Assembly (NCBI GenBank): GCA_032718475.1
Contig: JAUCBJ010008203.1
Span: 1-39,921, forward strand
Length of the DNA stretch: 39,921 bases
Direction of reading: 5' to 3'
Source: Nemertoderma westbladi
Taxonomy: Eukaryota; Xenacoelomorpha; Nemertodermatida; Nemertodermatidae
Below, piece after piece: positions 23,331 through 36,699 of the stretch (position 1 is its first letter; each line of letters starts with the position of its first letter). The translations under genes were made by a program, and so were the position numbers. The notes beneath the pieces were generated by a model. It ran no database searches and had not been told where the DNA came from. It saw only the letters and a list, made by a program, of their open reading frames with translations.

Positions 23331-26300
23331 ACTATACGGCTATAATACTATACGGATATAATACTATACGGATATAATACTATACGGCTATAATACTATA
23401 CGGCTATAATACTATACGGCTATAATACTATACGGCTATAATACTATACGGCTATAATACTATACGGCTATTATACTATACGGCTATAATACTATACGGC
23501 TATAATACTATACGGCTATAATACTATACGGCTATAATACTATACGGCTATAATACTATACGGCTATAATATTATACGGCCAATACGGCTATAATACTAT
23601 ACGGCTATAATACTATACGGCTATAATACTATACGGCTATAATACTATACGGCTATAATACTATACGGCTATAATACTATACGGCTATAATACTATACGG
23701 CTATAATACTATACGGCTATAATACTATACGGCTATAATACTATACGGCTATAATATTATACGGCCAATACGGCTATAATACTATACGGCTATAATATTA
23801 TACGGCCAATACGGCTATAATACTATACGGCTATAATACTATACGGCTATAATATTATACGGCCAATACGGCTATAATACTATACGGCTATAATACTATA
23901 CGGCTATAATACTATACGGCTATAATACTATACGGCTATAATACTATACGGCTATAATACTATACGGCTATAATACTATACGGCTATAATACTATACGGC
24001 TATAATACTATACGGCTATTATACTATACGGCTATTATACTATACGGCTATAATACTATACGGCTATAATACTATACGGCTATAATACTATACGGCTATA
24101 ATACTATACGGCTATAATACTATACGGCTATAATACTATACGGCTATTATACTATACGGCTATTATACTATACGGCTATAATACTATACGGCTATAATAC
24201 TATACGGCTATAATACTATACGGCTATAATACTATACGGCTATAATACTATACGGCTATAATACTATACGGCTATAATACTATACGGCTATAATACTATA
24301 CGGCTATAATACTATACGGCTATAATACTATACGGCTATAATACTATACGGCTATAATACTATACGGCTATAATATTATACGGATATAATACTATATGGC
24401 TATAATACTATACGGATATAATACTATACGGCTATAATACTATACGGCTATAATACTATACGGCTATAATACTATACGGCTATAATACTATACGGCTATT
24501 ATACTATACGGCTATAATACTATACGGCTATAATACTATACGGCTATAATACTATACGGCTATAATACTATACGGCTATAATACTATACGGCTATAATAC
24601 TATACGGCTATTATACTATACGGCTATAATACTATACGGCTATAATACTATACGGCTATAATACTATACGGCTATAATACTATACGGCTATAATACTATA
24701 CGGCTATAATATTATACGGCCATAATTCTATACGGCTATAATACTATACGGATATAATACTATACGGATATAATACTATACGGCTATAATACTATACGGC
24801 TATAATACTATACGGCTATAATACTATACGGCTATAATACTATACGGCTATAATACTATACGGCTATAATACTATACGGCTATAATACTATACGGCTATA
24901 ATACTATACGGCTATAATACTATACGGCTATAATACTATACGGCTATAATACTATACGGCTATAATACTATACGGCTATAATACTATACGGCTATAATAC
25001 TATACGGCTATAATACTATACGGCTATAATATTATACGGCCAATACGGCTATAATACTATACGGCTATAATATTATACGGCCAATACGGCTATAATACTA
25101 TACGGCTATAATACTATACGGCTATAATATTATACGGCCAATACGGCTATAATACTATACGGCTATAATACTATACGGCTATAATACTATACGGCTATAA
25201 TACTATACGGCTATAATACTATACGGCTATAATACTATACGGCTATAATACTATACGGCTATAATACTATACGGCTATAATATTATACGGCCAATACGGC
25301 TATAATACTATACGGCTATAATACTATACGGCTATAATACTATACGGCTATAATACTATACGGCTATAATATTATACGGCCAATACGGCTATAATACTAT
25401 ACGGCTATAATACTATACGGCTATAATACTATACGGCTATAATACTATACGGCTATAATACTATACGGCTATAATATTATACGGCCAATACGGCTATAAT
25501 ACTATACGGCTATAATACTATACGGCTATAATACTATACGGCTATAATACTATACGGCCAATACGGCTATAATACTATACGGCTATAATACTATACGGCT
25601 ATAATACTATACGGCTATAATACTATACGGCTATAATATTATACGGCCAATACGGCTATAATACTATACGGCTATAATACTATACGGCTATAATACTATA
25701 CGGCTATAATACTATACGGCTATAATACTATACGGCTATAATATTATACGGCCAATACGGCTATAATACTATACGGCTATAATAATATACGGCTATAATA
25801 CTATACGGCTATAATACTATACGGCTATAATACTATACGGCTATAATACTATACGGCTATAATACTATACGGATATAATACTATACGGCTATAATATTAT
25901 ACGGATATAATACTATACGGCTATAATACTATACGGCTATAATACTATACGGCTATAATACTATACGGCTATAATATTATACGGCCAATACGGCTATAAT
26001 ACTATACGGCTATAATACTATACGGCTATAATACTATACGGCTATAATATTATACGGCCAATACGGCTATAATACTATACGGCTATAATACTATACGGCT
26101 ATAATACTATACGGCTATAATACTATACGGATATAATACTATACGGCTATAATACTATACGGCTATAATACTATACGGATATAATACTATACGGCTATAA
26201 TACTATACGGCTATAATACTATACGGCTATAATATTATACGGCCAATACGGCTATAATACTATACGGCTATAATACTATACGGCTATAATACTATACGGC

Positions 26301-29300
26301 TATAATACTATACGGCTATAATATTATACGGCCAATACGGCTATAATACTATACGGCTATAATACTATACGGCTATAATACTATACGGCTATAATACTAT
26401 ACGGCTATAATATTATACGGCCAATACGGCTATAATACTATACGGCTATAATACTATACGGCTATAATACTATACGGCTATAATACTATACGGCTATAAT
26501 ATTATACGGCCAATACGGCTATAATACTATACGGCTATAATACTATACGGCTATAATACTATACGGCTATAATACTATACGGCTATAATACTATACGGCT
26601 ATAATACTATACGGCTATAATATTATACGGCCAATACGGCTATAATACTATACGGCTATAATACTATACGGCTATAATATTATACGGCTATAATACTATA
26701 CGGCTATAATACTATACGGCTATAATACTATACGGCTATAATACTATACGGCTATAATACTATACGGCTATAATACTATACGGCTATAATACTATACGGC
26801 TATAATACTATACGGCTATAATATTATACGGCCAATACGGCTATAATACTATACGGCTATAATACTATACGGCTATAATACTATACGGCTATAATACTAT
26901 ACGGCTATAATACTATACGGCTATAATACTATACGGCTATAATACTATACGGCTATAATACTATACGGCTATAATACTATACGGCTATAATATTATACGG
27001 CCAATACGGCTATAATACTATACGGCTATAATACTATACGGCTATAATATTATACGGTCAATACGGCTATAATACTATACGGCTATAATACTATACGGCT
27101 ATAATACTATACGGCTATAATACTATACGGCTATAATACTATACGGCTATAATACTATACGGCTATAATACTATACGGCTATAATACTATACGGCTATAA
27201 TACTATACGGCTATAATACTATACGGCTATAATACTATACGGCTATAATACTATACGGCTATAATACTATACGGCTATAATACTATACGGCTATAATACT
27301 ATACGGCTATAATACTATACGGCTATAATACTATACGGCTATAATACTATACGGCTATAATACTATACGGCTATAATACTATACGGCTATAATACTATAC
27401 GGCTATAATACTATACGGCTATAATATTATACGGCCAATACGGCTATAATACTATACGGCTATAATACTATACGGCTATAATACTATACTGCTATAATAC
27501 TATACGGCTATAATACTATACTGCTATAATACTATACTGCTATAATACTATACGGCTATAATACTATACGGCTATAATACTATACGGCTATAATACTATA
27601 CGGCTATAATACTATACGGCTATAATACTATATGGCTATAATACTATACGGCTATAATACTATACGGCTATAATACTATATGGCTATAATACTATACGGC
27701 TATAATACTATACGGCTATAATACTATACGGCTATTATACTATACGGCTATTATACTATACGGCTATAATACTATACGGCTATAATACTATACGGCTATA
27801 ATACTATACGGCTATAATATTATACGGCCAATACGGCTATAATACTATACGGCTATAATACTATATGGCTATAATACTATACGGCTATAATACTATACGG
27901 CTATAATACTATATGGCTATAATACTATACGGCTATAATACTATACGGCTATAATACTATACGGCTATTATACTATACGGCTATTATACTATACGGCTAT
28001 AATACTATACGGCTATAATACTATACGGCTATAATACTATACGGCTATAATACTATACGGCTATAATACTATACGGCTATAATACTATACGGCTATAATA
28101 CTATATGGCTATAATACTATACGGCTATAATACTATACGGCTATTATACTATACGGCTATAATACTATACGGCTATAATATTATACGGCCAATACGGCTA
28201 TAATACTATACGGCTATAATATTATACGGGCAATACGGCTATAATACTATACTGCTATAATACTATACTGCTATAATACTATACGGCTATAATACTATAC
28301 GGCTATAATACTATACGGCTATAATACTATACGGCTATAATACTATACGGCTATTATACTATACGGCTATAATACTATACGGCTATAATACTATACGGCT
28401 ATAATACTATACGGCTATAATACTATACGGCTATAATACTATACGGCTATAATACTATACGGCTATAATACTATACGGCTATAATACTATACGGCTATAA
28501 TACTATACGGCTATAATACTATACGGCTATAATACTATACGGCTGTAATACTATACGGCTGTAATACTATACGGCTATAATATTATACGGCCAATACGGC
28601 TATAATACTATACGGCTATAATACTATACGGCTATAATACTATACGGCTATAATACTATACGGCTATAATACTATACGGCTATAATACTATATGGCTATA
28701 ATACTATACGGCTATAATACTATACGGCTATAATACTATACGGCTATAATACTATACGGCTATAATACTATACGGCTATAATACTATACGGCTATAATAC
28801 TATACGGCTATAATACTATACGGCTATAATACTATACGGCTATAATACTATACGGCTATAATACTATACGGCTATAATACTATACGGCTATAATACTATA
28901 CGGCTATAATACTATACGGCTATAATACTATACGGCTATAATACTATACGGCTATAATACTATACGGCTATAATACTATACGGCTATAATATTATACGGC
29001 CAATACGGCTATAATACTATACGGCTATAATACTATACGGCTATAATACTATACGGCTATAATACTATACGGCTATAATACTATATGGCTATAATACTAT
29101 ACGGCTATAATACTATACGGATATTATACTATACGGCTATAATACTATACGGCTATAATATTATACGGCCAATACGGCTATAATACTATACGGCTATAAT
29201 ATTATACGGCCAATACGGCTATAATACTATACGGCTATAATATTATACGGCCAATACGGCTATAATACTATACGGCTATAATACTATACGGCTATAATAC

Positions 29301-31243
29301 TATACGGCTATTATACTATACGGCTATAATACTATACGGCTATAATATTATACGGCCAATACGGCTATAATACTATACGGCTATAATATTATACGGCCAA
29401 TACGGCTATAATACTATACGGCTATAATATTATACGGCCAATACGGCTATAATACTATACGGCTATAATACTATACGGCTATAATACTATACGGCTATAA
29501 TACTATATGGCTATAATACTATACGGCTATAATACTATACGGCTATAATACTATACGGCTATAATACTATATGGCTATAATACTATACGGCTATAATACT
29601 ATACGGCTATTATACTATACGGCTATAATACTATACGGCTATAATATTATACGGCCAATACGGCTATAATACTATACGGCTATAATATTATACGGCCAAT
29701 ACGGCTATAATACTATACGGCTATAATATTATACGGCCAATACGGCTATAATACTATACGGCTATAATACTATACGGCTATAATACTATACGGCTATAAT
29801 ACTATACGGCTATAATACTATACGGCTATAATACTATACGGCTATAATACTATACGGCTATAATACTATACGGCTATAATACTATACGGCTATAATACTA
29901 TATGGCTATAATACTATACGGCTATAATACTATACGGCTATAATACTATACGGCTATAATATTATACGGCCAATACGGCTATAATACTATACGGCTATAA
30001 TACTATACGGCTATAATACTATACGGCTATAATACTATACGGCTATAATACTATACGGCTATAATACTATACGGCTATAATACTATACGGCTATAATACT
30101 ATACGGCTATAATATTATACGGCCAATACGGCTATAATACTATACGGCTATAATACTATACGGCTATAATACTATACGGCTATAATACTATACGGCTATA
30201 ATACTATACGGCTATAATACTATACGGCTATAATACTATACGGCTATAATACTATACGGCTATAATACTATACGGCTATAATACTATACGGCTATAATAC
30301 TATATGGCTATAATACTATACGGCTATAATACTATACGGCTATAATACTATACGGCTATAATATTATACGGCCAATACGGCTATAATACTATACGGCTAT
30401 AATACTATACGGCTATAATACTATACGGCTATAATACTATACGGCTATAATACTATACGGCTATAATACTATACGGCTATAATACTATACGGCTATAATA
30501 CTATACGGCTATAATACTATACGGCTATAATATTATACGGCCAATACGGCTATAATACTATACGGCTATAATACTATACGGCTATAATACTATACGGCTA
30601 TAATACTATACGGCTATAATACTATACGGCTATAATACTATACGGCTATAATACTATACGGCTATAATACTATACGGCTATAATACTATACGGCTATAAT
30701 ACTATACGGCTATAATACTATATGGCTATAATACTATACGGCTATAATACTATACGGCTATAATACTATACGGCTATAATATTATACGGCCAATACGGCT
30801 ATAATACTATACGGCTATAATACTATACGGCTATAATACTATACGGCTATAATACTATACGGCTATAATACTATACGGCTATAATACTATATGGCTATAA
30901 TACTATACGGCTATAATACTATACGGCTATTATACTATACGGCTATAATACTATACGGCTATAATATTATACGGCCAATACGGCTATAATACTATACGGC
31001 TATAATATTATACGGCCAATACGGCTATAATACTATACGGCTATAATATTATACGGCCAATACGGCTATAATACTATACGGCTATAATACTATACGGCTA
31101 TAATACTATACGGCTATAATACTATATGGCTATAATACTATACGGCTATAATACTATACGGCTATAATACTATACGGCTATAATACTATACGGCTATAAT
31201 ACTATACGGCTATAATATTATACGGCTATAATATTATACGGCT
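23331..31243. repeat. Giant minisatellite, 16-bp unit, about 490 copies
   Basis: Unit TATACGGCTATAATAC, nearly invariant over 7.9 kb. Point variants include GGATATAAT, GGCTATTATAC, TATATGGC and TACTGC. About 45 times a truncated 9-bp unit (CAATACGGC) replaces a 16-bp unit. In nearly all cases the unit just before it carries C-to-T (ATATTATACGGCC), so the two changes travel together as one module; an exception is near 25550. Spacing between modules varies from about 40 to several hundred bp. TAA occurs in several frames, so there is no coding potential. Confidence 0.98.
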
Positions 31244-32280
31244 CTTGCCGTAAAGCTACAGTATAAAGTGCTATTTTATGAACAATGACGTTAATGTTAA
31301 GTTTTAAATGTTCTCTGTTGTTTACAAATCCTTGTAGACTTATCAATGTAAAAAGTTAATGTAATCACTGTAGAAAGTTATTTGTAAACCACGTGACACA
31401 CGTATGGTTGGTGTTGAGAGAGATTTAAAAGTTATGTAAACAATGTGATGTAGCCATATATAATATGCTAGCCTGTCACACATAATAAAAGTATAAAAGT
31501 TTATAAATACATAATAACTATTTACATCATTGTATGCAAAGTAGCACTTTGCAGCGTTATGACCCGAGTTTATTTATGTACCGAGCGAGCGCAGCGAGGG
31601 AGGTTTACATATATAAACAAGGGTCTTTAAAGCTGAAAAGTGACCTTTGCAAGCAATGATGTATGTAATTTTGTTACATTATGTCAACTTATCAGCGTTC
31701 GGTATGTGAAGAAAGGATTTTATGGATGCTCATTCAAACATTTTAATCATGTGCTATTTCGAATATAAGTGAAATTTATTAACAGGTACACGGTATTAAT
31801 TATACATTTAAATCTAATTAAAGTTTATTGGAAGTTATATCCTGCATGGAAGTGATAAATCATTAATCCGTCTTGACTATAGTCGACTGAAGCAAACTTA
31901 GTCACCGTCTGTGTCCGTTCAGTTTTGCTGAACATTGTCGCCATTTTCTTTGGTCATGTTCTGTTTCTTCTATTAGACGTTTGAACATAATGGATTACAG
32001 TACATGTTAAACAATTATTTACATGCATTAGCTAGTCCCGTCACTGCAAACTGGATAATAAAGCAGCACTCATTAATATAAATGGAAATAATACATTCTG
32101 GAATACGGTAATTGAAGTTGTTTCCATGTCATTGATTACTTTGCAGCGTTACGATTAATTCACCAGAACGCTGTTAAGTTGACAGAATGTAACAAAATAT
32201 TATTAAGATTATTATGCACATTAATATTTCTATAATTTAACTGATTCTATATAGTCTGGTTCCTTTTTGCCGAAATAATG
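31244..32280. other. Non-coding spacer with a fold-back
   Basis: AT-rich, no gene recognised. Contains the imperfect hairpin at 31523-31663 and ends at the target site of the Gypsy element. Confidence 0.5.
31523..31663. repeat. Imperfect fold-back with GC-rich centre
   Basis: Arms of 58 bp face each other: TACATCATTG opposite CAATGATGTA at the outside, and GACCC opposite GGGTC and GTTTAT opposite ATAAAC farther in. The centre is CCGAGCGAGCGCAGCGAGGG. Pairing is roughly 75-80% with small bulges. It could be a MITE relic. Confidence 0.65.
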
Positions 32281-32284
32281 ATGG
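32281..32284. repeat. Target-site duplication, left copy (ATGG)
   Basis: ATGG lies immediately outside the left LTR and is repeated at 36696-36699 outside the right LTR. Ty3/Gypsy elements usually make 4-6 bp duplications. Confidence 0.85.
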
Positions 32285-32578
32285 TGTAGGTACGCTGAGA
32301 GTCGTCTCTTTAGCGTCCCACTTTATAACATTATAATATTATAACAAAATATAAGAATAGGTTTTATATCCGTATTATATTGTCAATATCATGTTCAGAC
32401 AATCAGAAGCCTGACAGCCTAATGCAGTAGGCCTAAGTGCTACAGTATTGCACTGTATACTGAAAGTATATTCGCTAGTTGGGGCGAGCCATTCCGTGGG
32501 CGAGCCAACTAGTGAGTTATATTGAGCCAAGGGTCTTCAGTATCTTTTGTGTGCCCTTGTCCATGGTAGTCCGCTACA
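32285..32578 (-). repeat. 3' LTR of the Gypsy element
   Basis: Begins TGTAGGTACGC and ends GTCCGCTACA on the plus strand, giving the 5-bp inverted ends TGTAG/CTACA. Inside, CTAGTTGG and CCAACTAG form an 8-bp stem around two GGGCGAGCCA-type copies, present in both LTRs. The integrase frame ends inside this LTR at 32509. Confidence 0.93.
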
Positions 32579-33867
32579 CTACCCCCCCTAGTGATAGATC
32601 CAAGGTGATTGATTTCCCGAGTAGTACGCCGGCGGTTGTGAAATGCGACCAGAGCGAGTTTTAGCGCAGGCCGCGGTTGTGCGTTGTGTGGACACGGTGG
32701 GGTCTGGTTAGCGGCAGGTTTAGGTGCGGTCGGTTTGGGTACAGTTACAGCTGGAGCGGGATTGGGCGGATCGTCGAGGAATGCCGGTTTCAGTCGGTCT
32801 ACTGAGACGTTGGTGTTGCGGCCGTTTACAGACAGGGAGAAATATTTGTCGGCCCATTCTAGAACCTTAAAAGGTCCGTCGTACTGACACTGCAGGGGGC
32901 TCTTGTGGGCGTCGTGTCGGACAAAAACGAATTCCGTCTGCAGCAGGTCGGCGGGGATGTGTGTCCGACGGTGTCCGTGGCGGGTGGTCGGGGTAGCACG
33001 GAGGCGGCTAATGGTCTGCCGAAGGCCGGTGATGAACTCGCTGGGATGGGCGTGACAATCGTTCGTTGGGTCGGGGAGAAAAAATTCACTGGGAAAGCGG
33101 ATCGTAGTCACGTAGAGGAGTTCGGCCGGTGTGCAGCCGAGGTCTTTCTTCGGGGTGTTTCGGATTCCTAAGAGAACGAGGGGAAGTTCGTCCACCCAGT
33201 TCGCGCCGGTCAGCCGAGCTTTAAGGGACGCCTTAAGCTGTCTGTGGAAACGTTCCACAATTCCGTTAGACTGGTGGTGATAGGTGGTGGTGTGGTGTGA
33301 TTGTGAGCCGAGCAACATGTTGAGGGAAGCCCACAGTTCGGATGAGAACTGGGCGCCGCGGTCGGATGTTATGTTGGCTGGAACACTGTAGTGGGCCACC
33401 CAATGAGCGAGGAGTGCGCGGGCGCAGGATACGGCGGTGGCGTCGGCCATGGGGACAGCCTCGGGCCACCGGGTGAACCTGTCTATGATGGTGAAAAGAT
33501 AAGTTGCGCCTTGGGAGGGGGGAAGGGGACCCACAATGTCGACGTGGATCTTCTCGAAACGGCAATCCGGAGTTTGAAATGTCTCCAAGGGGGCCGATAT
33601 GTGGCGTTGAGTTTTAGCTCGTTGACAACCGAGACACTCCTTTGCCCACTTCCCGATGTCGCGGTGTAAACCATGCCAAATGAATCGTTTGGCGATGAGT
33701 CGGCGTGAAGACTGGATGGAGGGGTGGGAGAATCCGTGGATAGAGTCGAACACTCTACGTCGCCATTGTTCCGGAATAATAGGCCGAGGGTTGGGGGTCG
33801 AAACGTCACAGAGGACGGTGAACGCGCCATTCTCAAAAGGGACATCGTTGATGACAAGGCTCGTCAT
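32509..33867 (-). CDS. Ty3/Gypsy integrase reading frame
   Basis: Integrase inserts the cDNA into the genome. The 452-codon frame shows an HHCC zinc module (His44, His48, Cys78, Cys81), then the D,D-35-E core: Asp110 in [10 protein letters not shown], Asp169 in TSDRGAQF, Glu205 in [10 protein letters not shown]. Exactly 35 residues separate the last two. A GPF module ([12 protein letters not shown], near 330) and a Pro-rich tail follow. All catalytic residues are present, though YHPQ is changed to YHHQ near 197. Its ATG overlaps the stop of the upstream pol frame (ATGA), so it is offset from pol. That could be a family feature, but a one-base lesion in this copy is more likely. The frame runs through the polypurine tract into the 3' LTR. 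Confidence 0.93.
   Translation of the reverse strand: MTSLVINDVPFENGAFTVLCDVSTPNPRPIIPEQWRRRVFDSIHGFSHPSIQSSRRLIAKRFIWHGLHRDIGKWAKECLGCQRAKTQRHISAPLETFQTPDCRFEKIHVDIVGPLPPSQGATYLFTIIDRFTRWPEAVPMADATAVSCARALLAHWVAHYSVPANITSDRGAQFSSELWASLNMLLGSQSHHTTTYHHQSNGIVERFHRQLKASLKARLTGANWVDELPLVLLGIRNTPKKDLGCTPAELLYVTTIRFPSEFFLPDPTNDCHAHPSEFITGLRQTISRLRATPTTRHGHRRTHIPADLLQTEFVFVRHDAHKSPLQCQYDGPFKVLEWADKYFSLSVNGRNTNVSVDRLKPAFLDDPPNPAPAVTVPKPTAPKPAANQTPPCPHNAQPRPALKLALVAFHNRRRTTREINHLGSITRGGSVADYHGQGHTKDTEDPWLNITH
32579..32591 (-). other. Polypurine tract
   Basis: CTAGGGGGGGTAG on the minus strand directly abuts the 3' LTR, where plus-strand DNA synthesis is primed. It is also read as codons of the integrase tail. 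Confidence 0.8.
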
Positions 33868-35843
33868 GGCTCGTCGTCGTGTTGGGCCTGGGACAATGCT
33901 GAATAGTCTATTTGTTGGTCACGGGATATAGAATTGAGTTCAGGTGGGTCTGGGATTTCAACTCGGGAGAGGGCGTCGGCGACGAAGTTGGACTTCCCAA
34001 CAATGTGTCGGACATCGGTGGTGAACTCGGACACGAAAGCGAGGTGTCGCTGTTGGCGTGGCGACCAGCGCTCCGAGGCACTGCGGAAGGCGAATGTGAG
34101 GGGTTTGTGGTCGGTGTATACATGGAAACTACGCCCCTCGAGGAAATATTGGAAGTGCCGAATACCCAGATACAACGCTAGGAGTTCGCGATCGAATGCG
34201 CTGTATCGGGTTTCGGCTGGGTGAAGCTTCCGCGAGGAGAAAGCAATGGGTTTCCAGGAGCCGTCAAGGAATTGCTCAAGGATGCCACCAACTGCTTTGT
34301 CAGAGGCGTCGACGGTGAGGCTGGTGGCGGCGGTGTGGCTCGGGTGGACTAGGAGTGTGGCGGAGGCTAACACGGACTTGGCGTTATCGAAACCAGCCAC
34401 CATGGTGGAAATCCAGACGATGGACTTTGCAGTAGAGGCGAGCGCATTGTGGAGTGGGTGGAGCAACTCGGCGGCGTGCGGGATAAACCTGTGGTAAAAA
34501 TGTATCATGCCGAGAAACTTCTGAAGGCCTTTCTTGTCGGAGGGGCGGGGGAAGTTCGCGATGGCCTCGACCTTCTCGGGTATGGGCTCGGCACCGGCGG
34601 CGGATATTCGGTGGCCCAGGAAGGTGAGTATCGGGACCCCGAAAATACACTTCTTCAGGTTGATGATGTGTCCGTGGGCGGCGAGGCGGCTGAATAGCGA
34701 CCGGAGGTGTTCGAGATGTTCCTCGGGGTTCGAACTCGCGATCAGGATGTCGTCCAGATAGACAAACGCGAAATGGAGGCCCCGGCAGACGTTGTCCATC
34801 AGTCTTTGGAAGGATTGTGCGGCATTACGGGTTCCAAAAGGCATTCGAACAAATTCCAATAACCCGAACGGAGTAATCACCGCAGTCTTTGGAATGTATT
34901 CCTCCGCCACCGGGATTTGATGGTATCCCCGAACTAGATGGACCTTCGAAAATATTCTAGTGCCGTCGAGTTGGGAGGAGAAATCCTGTAGGTGGGGGAT
35001 CGGGTATCTGTCGGGGGTAGTCGCGTCGTTGAGGCGGCGGTAGTCGCCACAAGGGCGCCAACCGCCGCTCGGTTTGGGGGCGAGGTGTAGTGGGGATGCC
35101 CAGGTGCTCGAGGAGCGGCGAATTATCCCCATCTGTTCCATTTGCTCGAATTCGCGTCGAGCGATCACGAGTTTATCGGGTGGTAGCCGGCGCGGTCGAG
35201 CGAACACCGGCGGTCCTTTCGTGGGGATATGGTGCTCGACGCCGTGTTTGGTGCTCGGTTGGGAGAAACACGGCTTGGTGAGAGCAGGATAATTCGATAG
35301 CAGTTCTCGATATATGTTGCTCGGTTGGTCGACAGCGTGGAGACCGGGGGCGACAGTATCGGCGAGACGTGCTGGAATACTGGCGAAGGTTTCCGCGTCG
35401 ATGAGGCGTTGACCGTGGATGTCGATGAGGAGTCTATTGTCACTGAAAAAATCCGCGCCGAGAATTGGCTGTGAGACGTCGGCGAGGGTAAATTCCCAGT
35501 TCATCCGGCCAAGGTTTAAGTTCAGGGGAATATCCTGAGTTCCATACATACGTATTGTGCTGCCGTTCGCGGCAACTAGCGGGTCGCTCAGTGTGGGAAA
35601 ACGCCGTTCTCGTGGGGATGCGGGAAAAACGCTCACCTCGGCCCCAGAGTCAATGAGGAAACGCAGACCGGCGTTTTTATCCCAAACGTAGAGTAGGCGA
35701 CTGGAACTACTCCGACCAGCTGAACTCGTCGCCACTGGCGGCTGGTCGGGCCATTTCCCGCCGGGAACGTGCACGGCCCACGGCAGTTCTTGGCTTTGGT
35801 TACGTACTTGCATGGTACCAGCACAAGGTGGAGTCGCTGACAC
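33864..35843 (-). CDS. Ty3/Gypsy protease-RT-RNase H reading frame (RT active site lost)
   Basis: A 659-codon frame, counted from a GTG because no upstream ATG exists in it; natural translation would come from gag by a frame change. Protease: [12 protein letters not shown] (Asp65). [17 protein letters not shown] (near 250), motif [15 protein letters not shown] with His302 where the catalytic Asp is expected, MPFGTRNA (near 335) and the VYLDDILIA box (362-365, intact). RNase H: TVDAS (Asp512), DRELLAL (Glu553), VYTDHKPL (Asp578), VADALSR (Asp623). The codon at 34940-34938 is CAT, so a GAT-to-CAT change explains the loss. This copy should not make active RT on its own. Confidence 0.93.
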   Translation of the reverse strand: MSATPPCAGTMQVRNQSQELPWAVHVPGGKWPDQPPVATSSAGRSSSSRLLYVWDKNAGLRFLIDSGAEVSVFPASPRERRFPTLSDPLVAANGSTIRMYGTQDIPLNLNLGRMNWEFTLADVSQPILGADFFSDNRLLIDIHGQRLIDAETFASIPARLADTVAPGLHAVDQPSNIYRELLSNYPALTKPCFSQPSTKHGVEHHIPTKGPPVFARPRRLPPDKLVIARREFEQMEQMGIIRRSSSTWASPLHLAPKPSGGWRPCGDYRRLNDATTPDRYPIPHLQDFSSQLDGTRIFSKVHLVRGYHQIPVAEEYIPKTAVITPFGLLEFVRMPFGTRNAAQSFQRLMDNVCRGLHFAFVYLDDILIASSNPEEHLEHLRSLFSRLAAHGHIINLKKCIFGVPILTFLGHRISAAGAEPIPEKVEAIANFPRPSDKKGLQKFLGMIHFYHRFIPHAAELLHPLHNALASTAKSIVWISTMVAGFDNAKSVLASATLLVHPSHTAATSLTVDASDKAVGGILEQFLDGSWKPIAFSSRKLHPAETRYSAFDRELLALYLGIRHFQYFLEGRSFHVYTDHKPLTFAFRSASERWSPRQQRHLAFVSEFTTDVRHIVGKSNFVADALSRVEIPDPPELNSISRDQQIDYSALSQAQHDDEP

Positions 35844-36324
35844 GGCGATCGGATGTGCTCATCCGAGGTGGCGGTTTATCGCCTCGCGGTGGGCGACTAA
35901 CTCCATACGCCGGGGTTTGCTGAGCCTTCGCCTCGATGACGGCGTCGGCAGCGTTTGCGAGTTCATGCACATCAGTGAGTTTGAGCGCGGAAACGTTTAT
36001 CCGGATGTCGTCGGAAAGCTGTTGAAGGAACAGCTGGAGGAAGAGGTGGTCGACTGGGTTGGTGCCGCGCCGTGTAGGGCGAGCATGTAGTCGAGCAGCG
36101 GCTTTCAGGAACTCGTATTTTCCTGTTGCAGGCTGGTTGGAAATGGTGGCTACTAACCGACTGGCCACGGTCTGGTCGAGCGCGGCAACGACGTAATAGT
36201 ACCGCGTTTCGTCCGCGGTTATAGCGCGTGTGGTGAACTGGGCTTCGGCTTGGAGGAACCACACGTTGGGTTCCAGGGGCCAGAAACAGGGAAGTTTCAG
36301 CGAAACGGCGTTCTGTTCGGCCAT
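35800..36324 (-). pseudogene. Ty3/Gypsy Gag, disrupted
   Basis: Gag forms the retrotransposon particle and binds RNA. The 174-codon frame opens 80 bp after the primer-binding site with the typical start LKLPCFWPLEPNVWF, then AEAQFTTR and YYYVVAALDQ. The middle looks shortened compared with related Gags: KYEFLK passes quickly to LFLQLFLQQL, while relatives have about 40 residues more there. It ends in CWYHAST, the first half of a Cys/His knuckle. The second half (KAKNCRGPC) is in a different frame at about 35800-35770, and protease is in the third. So one indel cuts the knuckle and another precedes protease. Confidence 0.8.
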
Positions 36325-36386
36325 GGCTGAGTTCGCGTTCGTCCGGGCTGACTCGTGGTTGTGGTCGCATGTCGATTGGTAGACTA

Positions 36387-36403
36387 GAATCGCCGGGTCA
36401 CCA
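36387..36403 (-). other. Primer-binding site
   Basis: TGGTGACCCGGCGATTC on the minus strand, one base inside the 5' LTR. TGG pairs with the universal CCA end of a tRNA. I could not identify which tRNA. Confidence 0.75.
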
Positions 36404-36404
36404 A

Positions 36405-36695
36405 TGTAGGTACGCTGAGAGTTAATTATAATATTATAATTATAGATTATAATATTATAACAAAATATAAGAATAGGTTTTATATCCGTATTATATTGTC
36501 AATATCATGTTCAGACAATCAGAAGCCTGACAGCCTAATGCAGTAGGCCTAAGTGCTACAGTATTACACTGTATACTGAAAGTATATTCTCTAGTTGGGG
36601 CGAGCCATTCCGTGGGCGAGCCAACTAGTGAGTTATATTGAGCCAAGGGTCTATCAGTATCTTTTGTGTGCCCTTGTCCATGGTAGTCCGCTACA
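36405..36695 (-). repeat. 5' LTR of the Gypsy element
   Basis: Same ends as the 3' LTR. It differs at GTATTACAC versus GTATTGCAC, TATTCTC versus TATTCGC, one inserted A in GGTCTATCAG, and a block of about 39 bp near 36422-36460 where the 3' LTR has unrelated GC-richer sequence. Confidence 0.93.
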
Positions 36696-36699
36696 ATGG
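36696..36699. repeat. Target-site duplication, right copy (ATGG)
   Basis: Matches 32281-32284. Confidence 0.85.

Larger units (their letters stand above)
32285..36695 (-). mobile_element. Complete but inactive Ty3/Gypsy LTR retrotransposon
   Basis: A 4.4-kb element flanked by ATGG duplications, with LTRs, primer-binding site and polypurine tract all in the expected places. On the minus strand, left of the 5' LTR, come gag, protease-RT-RNase H and then integrase, which is Gypsy order. The LTRs differ by about three or four changes outside one AT-rich block, so the insertion is fairly recent. Coding is broken: three different frames are used around the gag/pol junction, pol and integrase are offset, and RT motif A has lost its Asp. 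GC content is far higher than in the surrounding DNA. Confidence 0.95.

Noticed and set aside
23331-31243. Array of promoters, since each unit contains TATAAT
   Set aside because: The match is a bacterial -10 hexamer in eukaryotic AT-rich repeat DNA. No other promoter element is present.
58-31243. CRISPR arrays
   Set aside because: Units are head-to-tail with no unique spacers, and no cas-like genes are present.
32684-36090. Plus-strand frames across the Gypsy element
   Set aside because: They are antisense shadows of the GC-rich minus-strand gag and pol.
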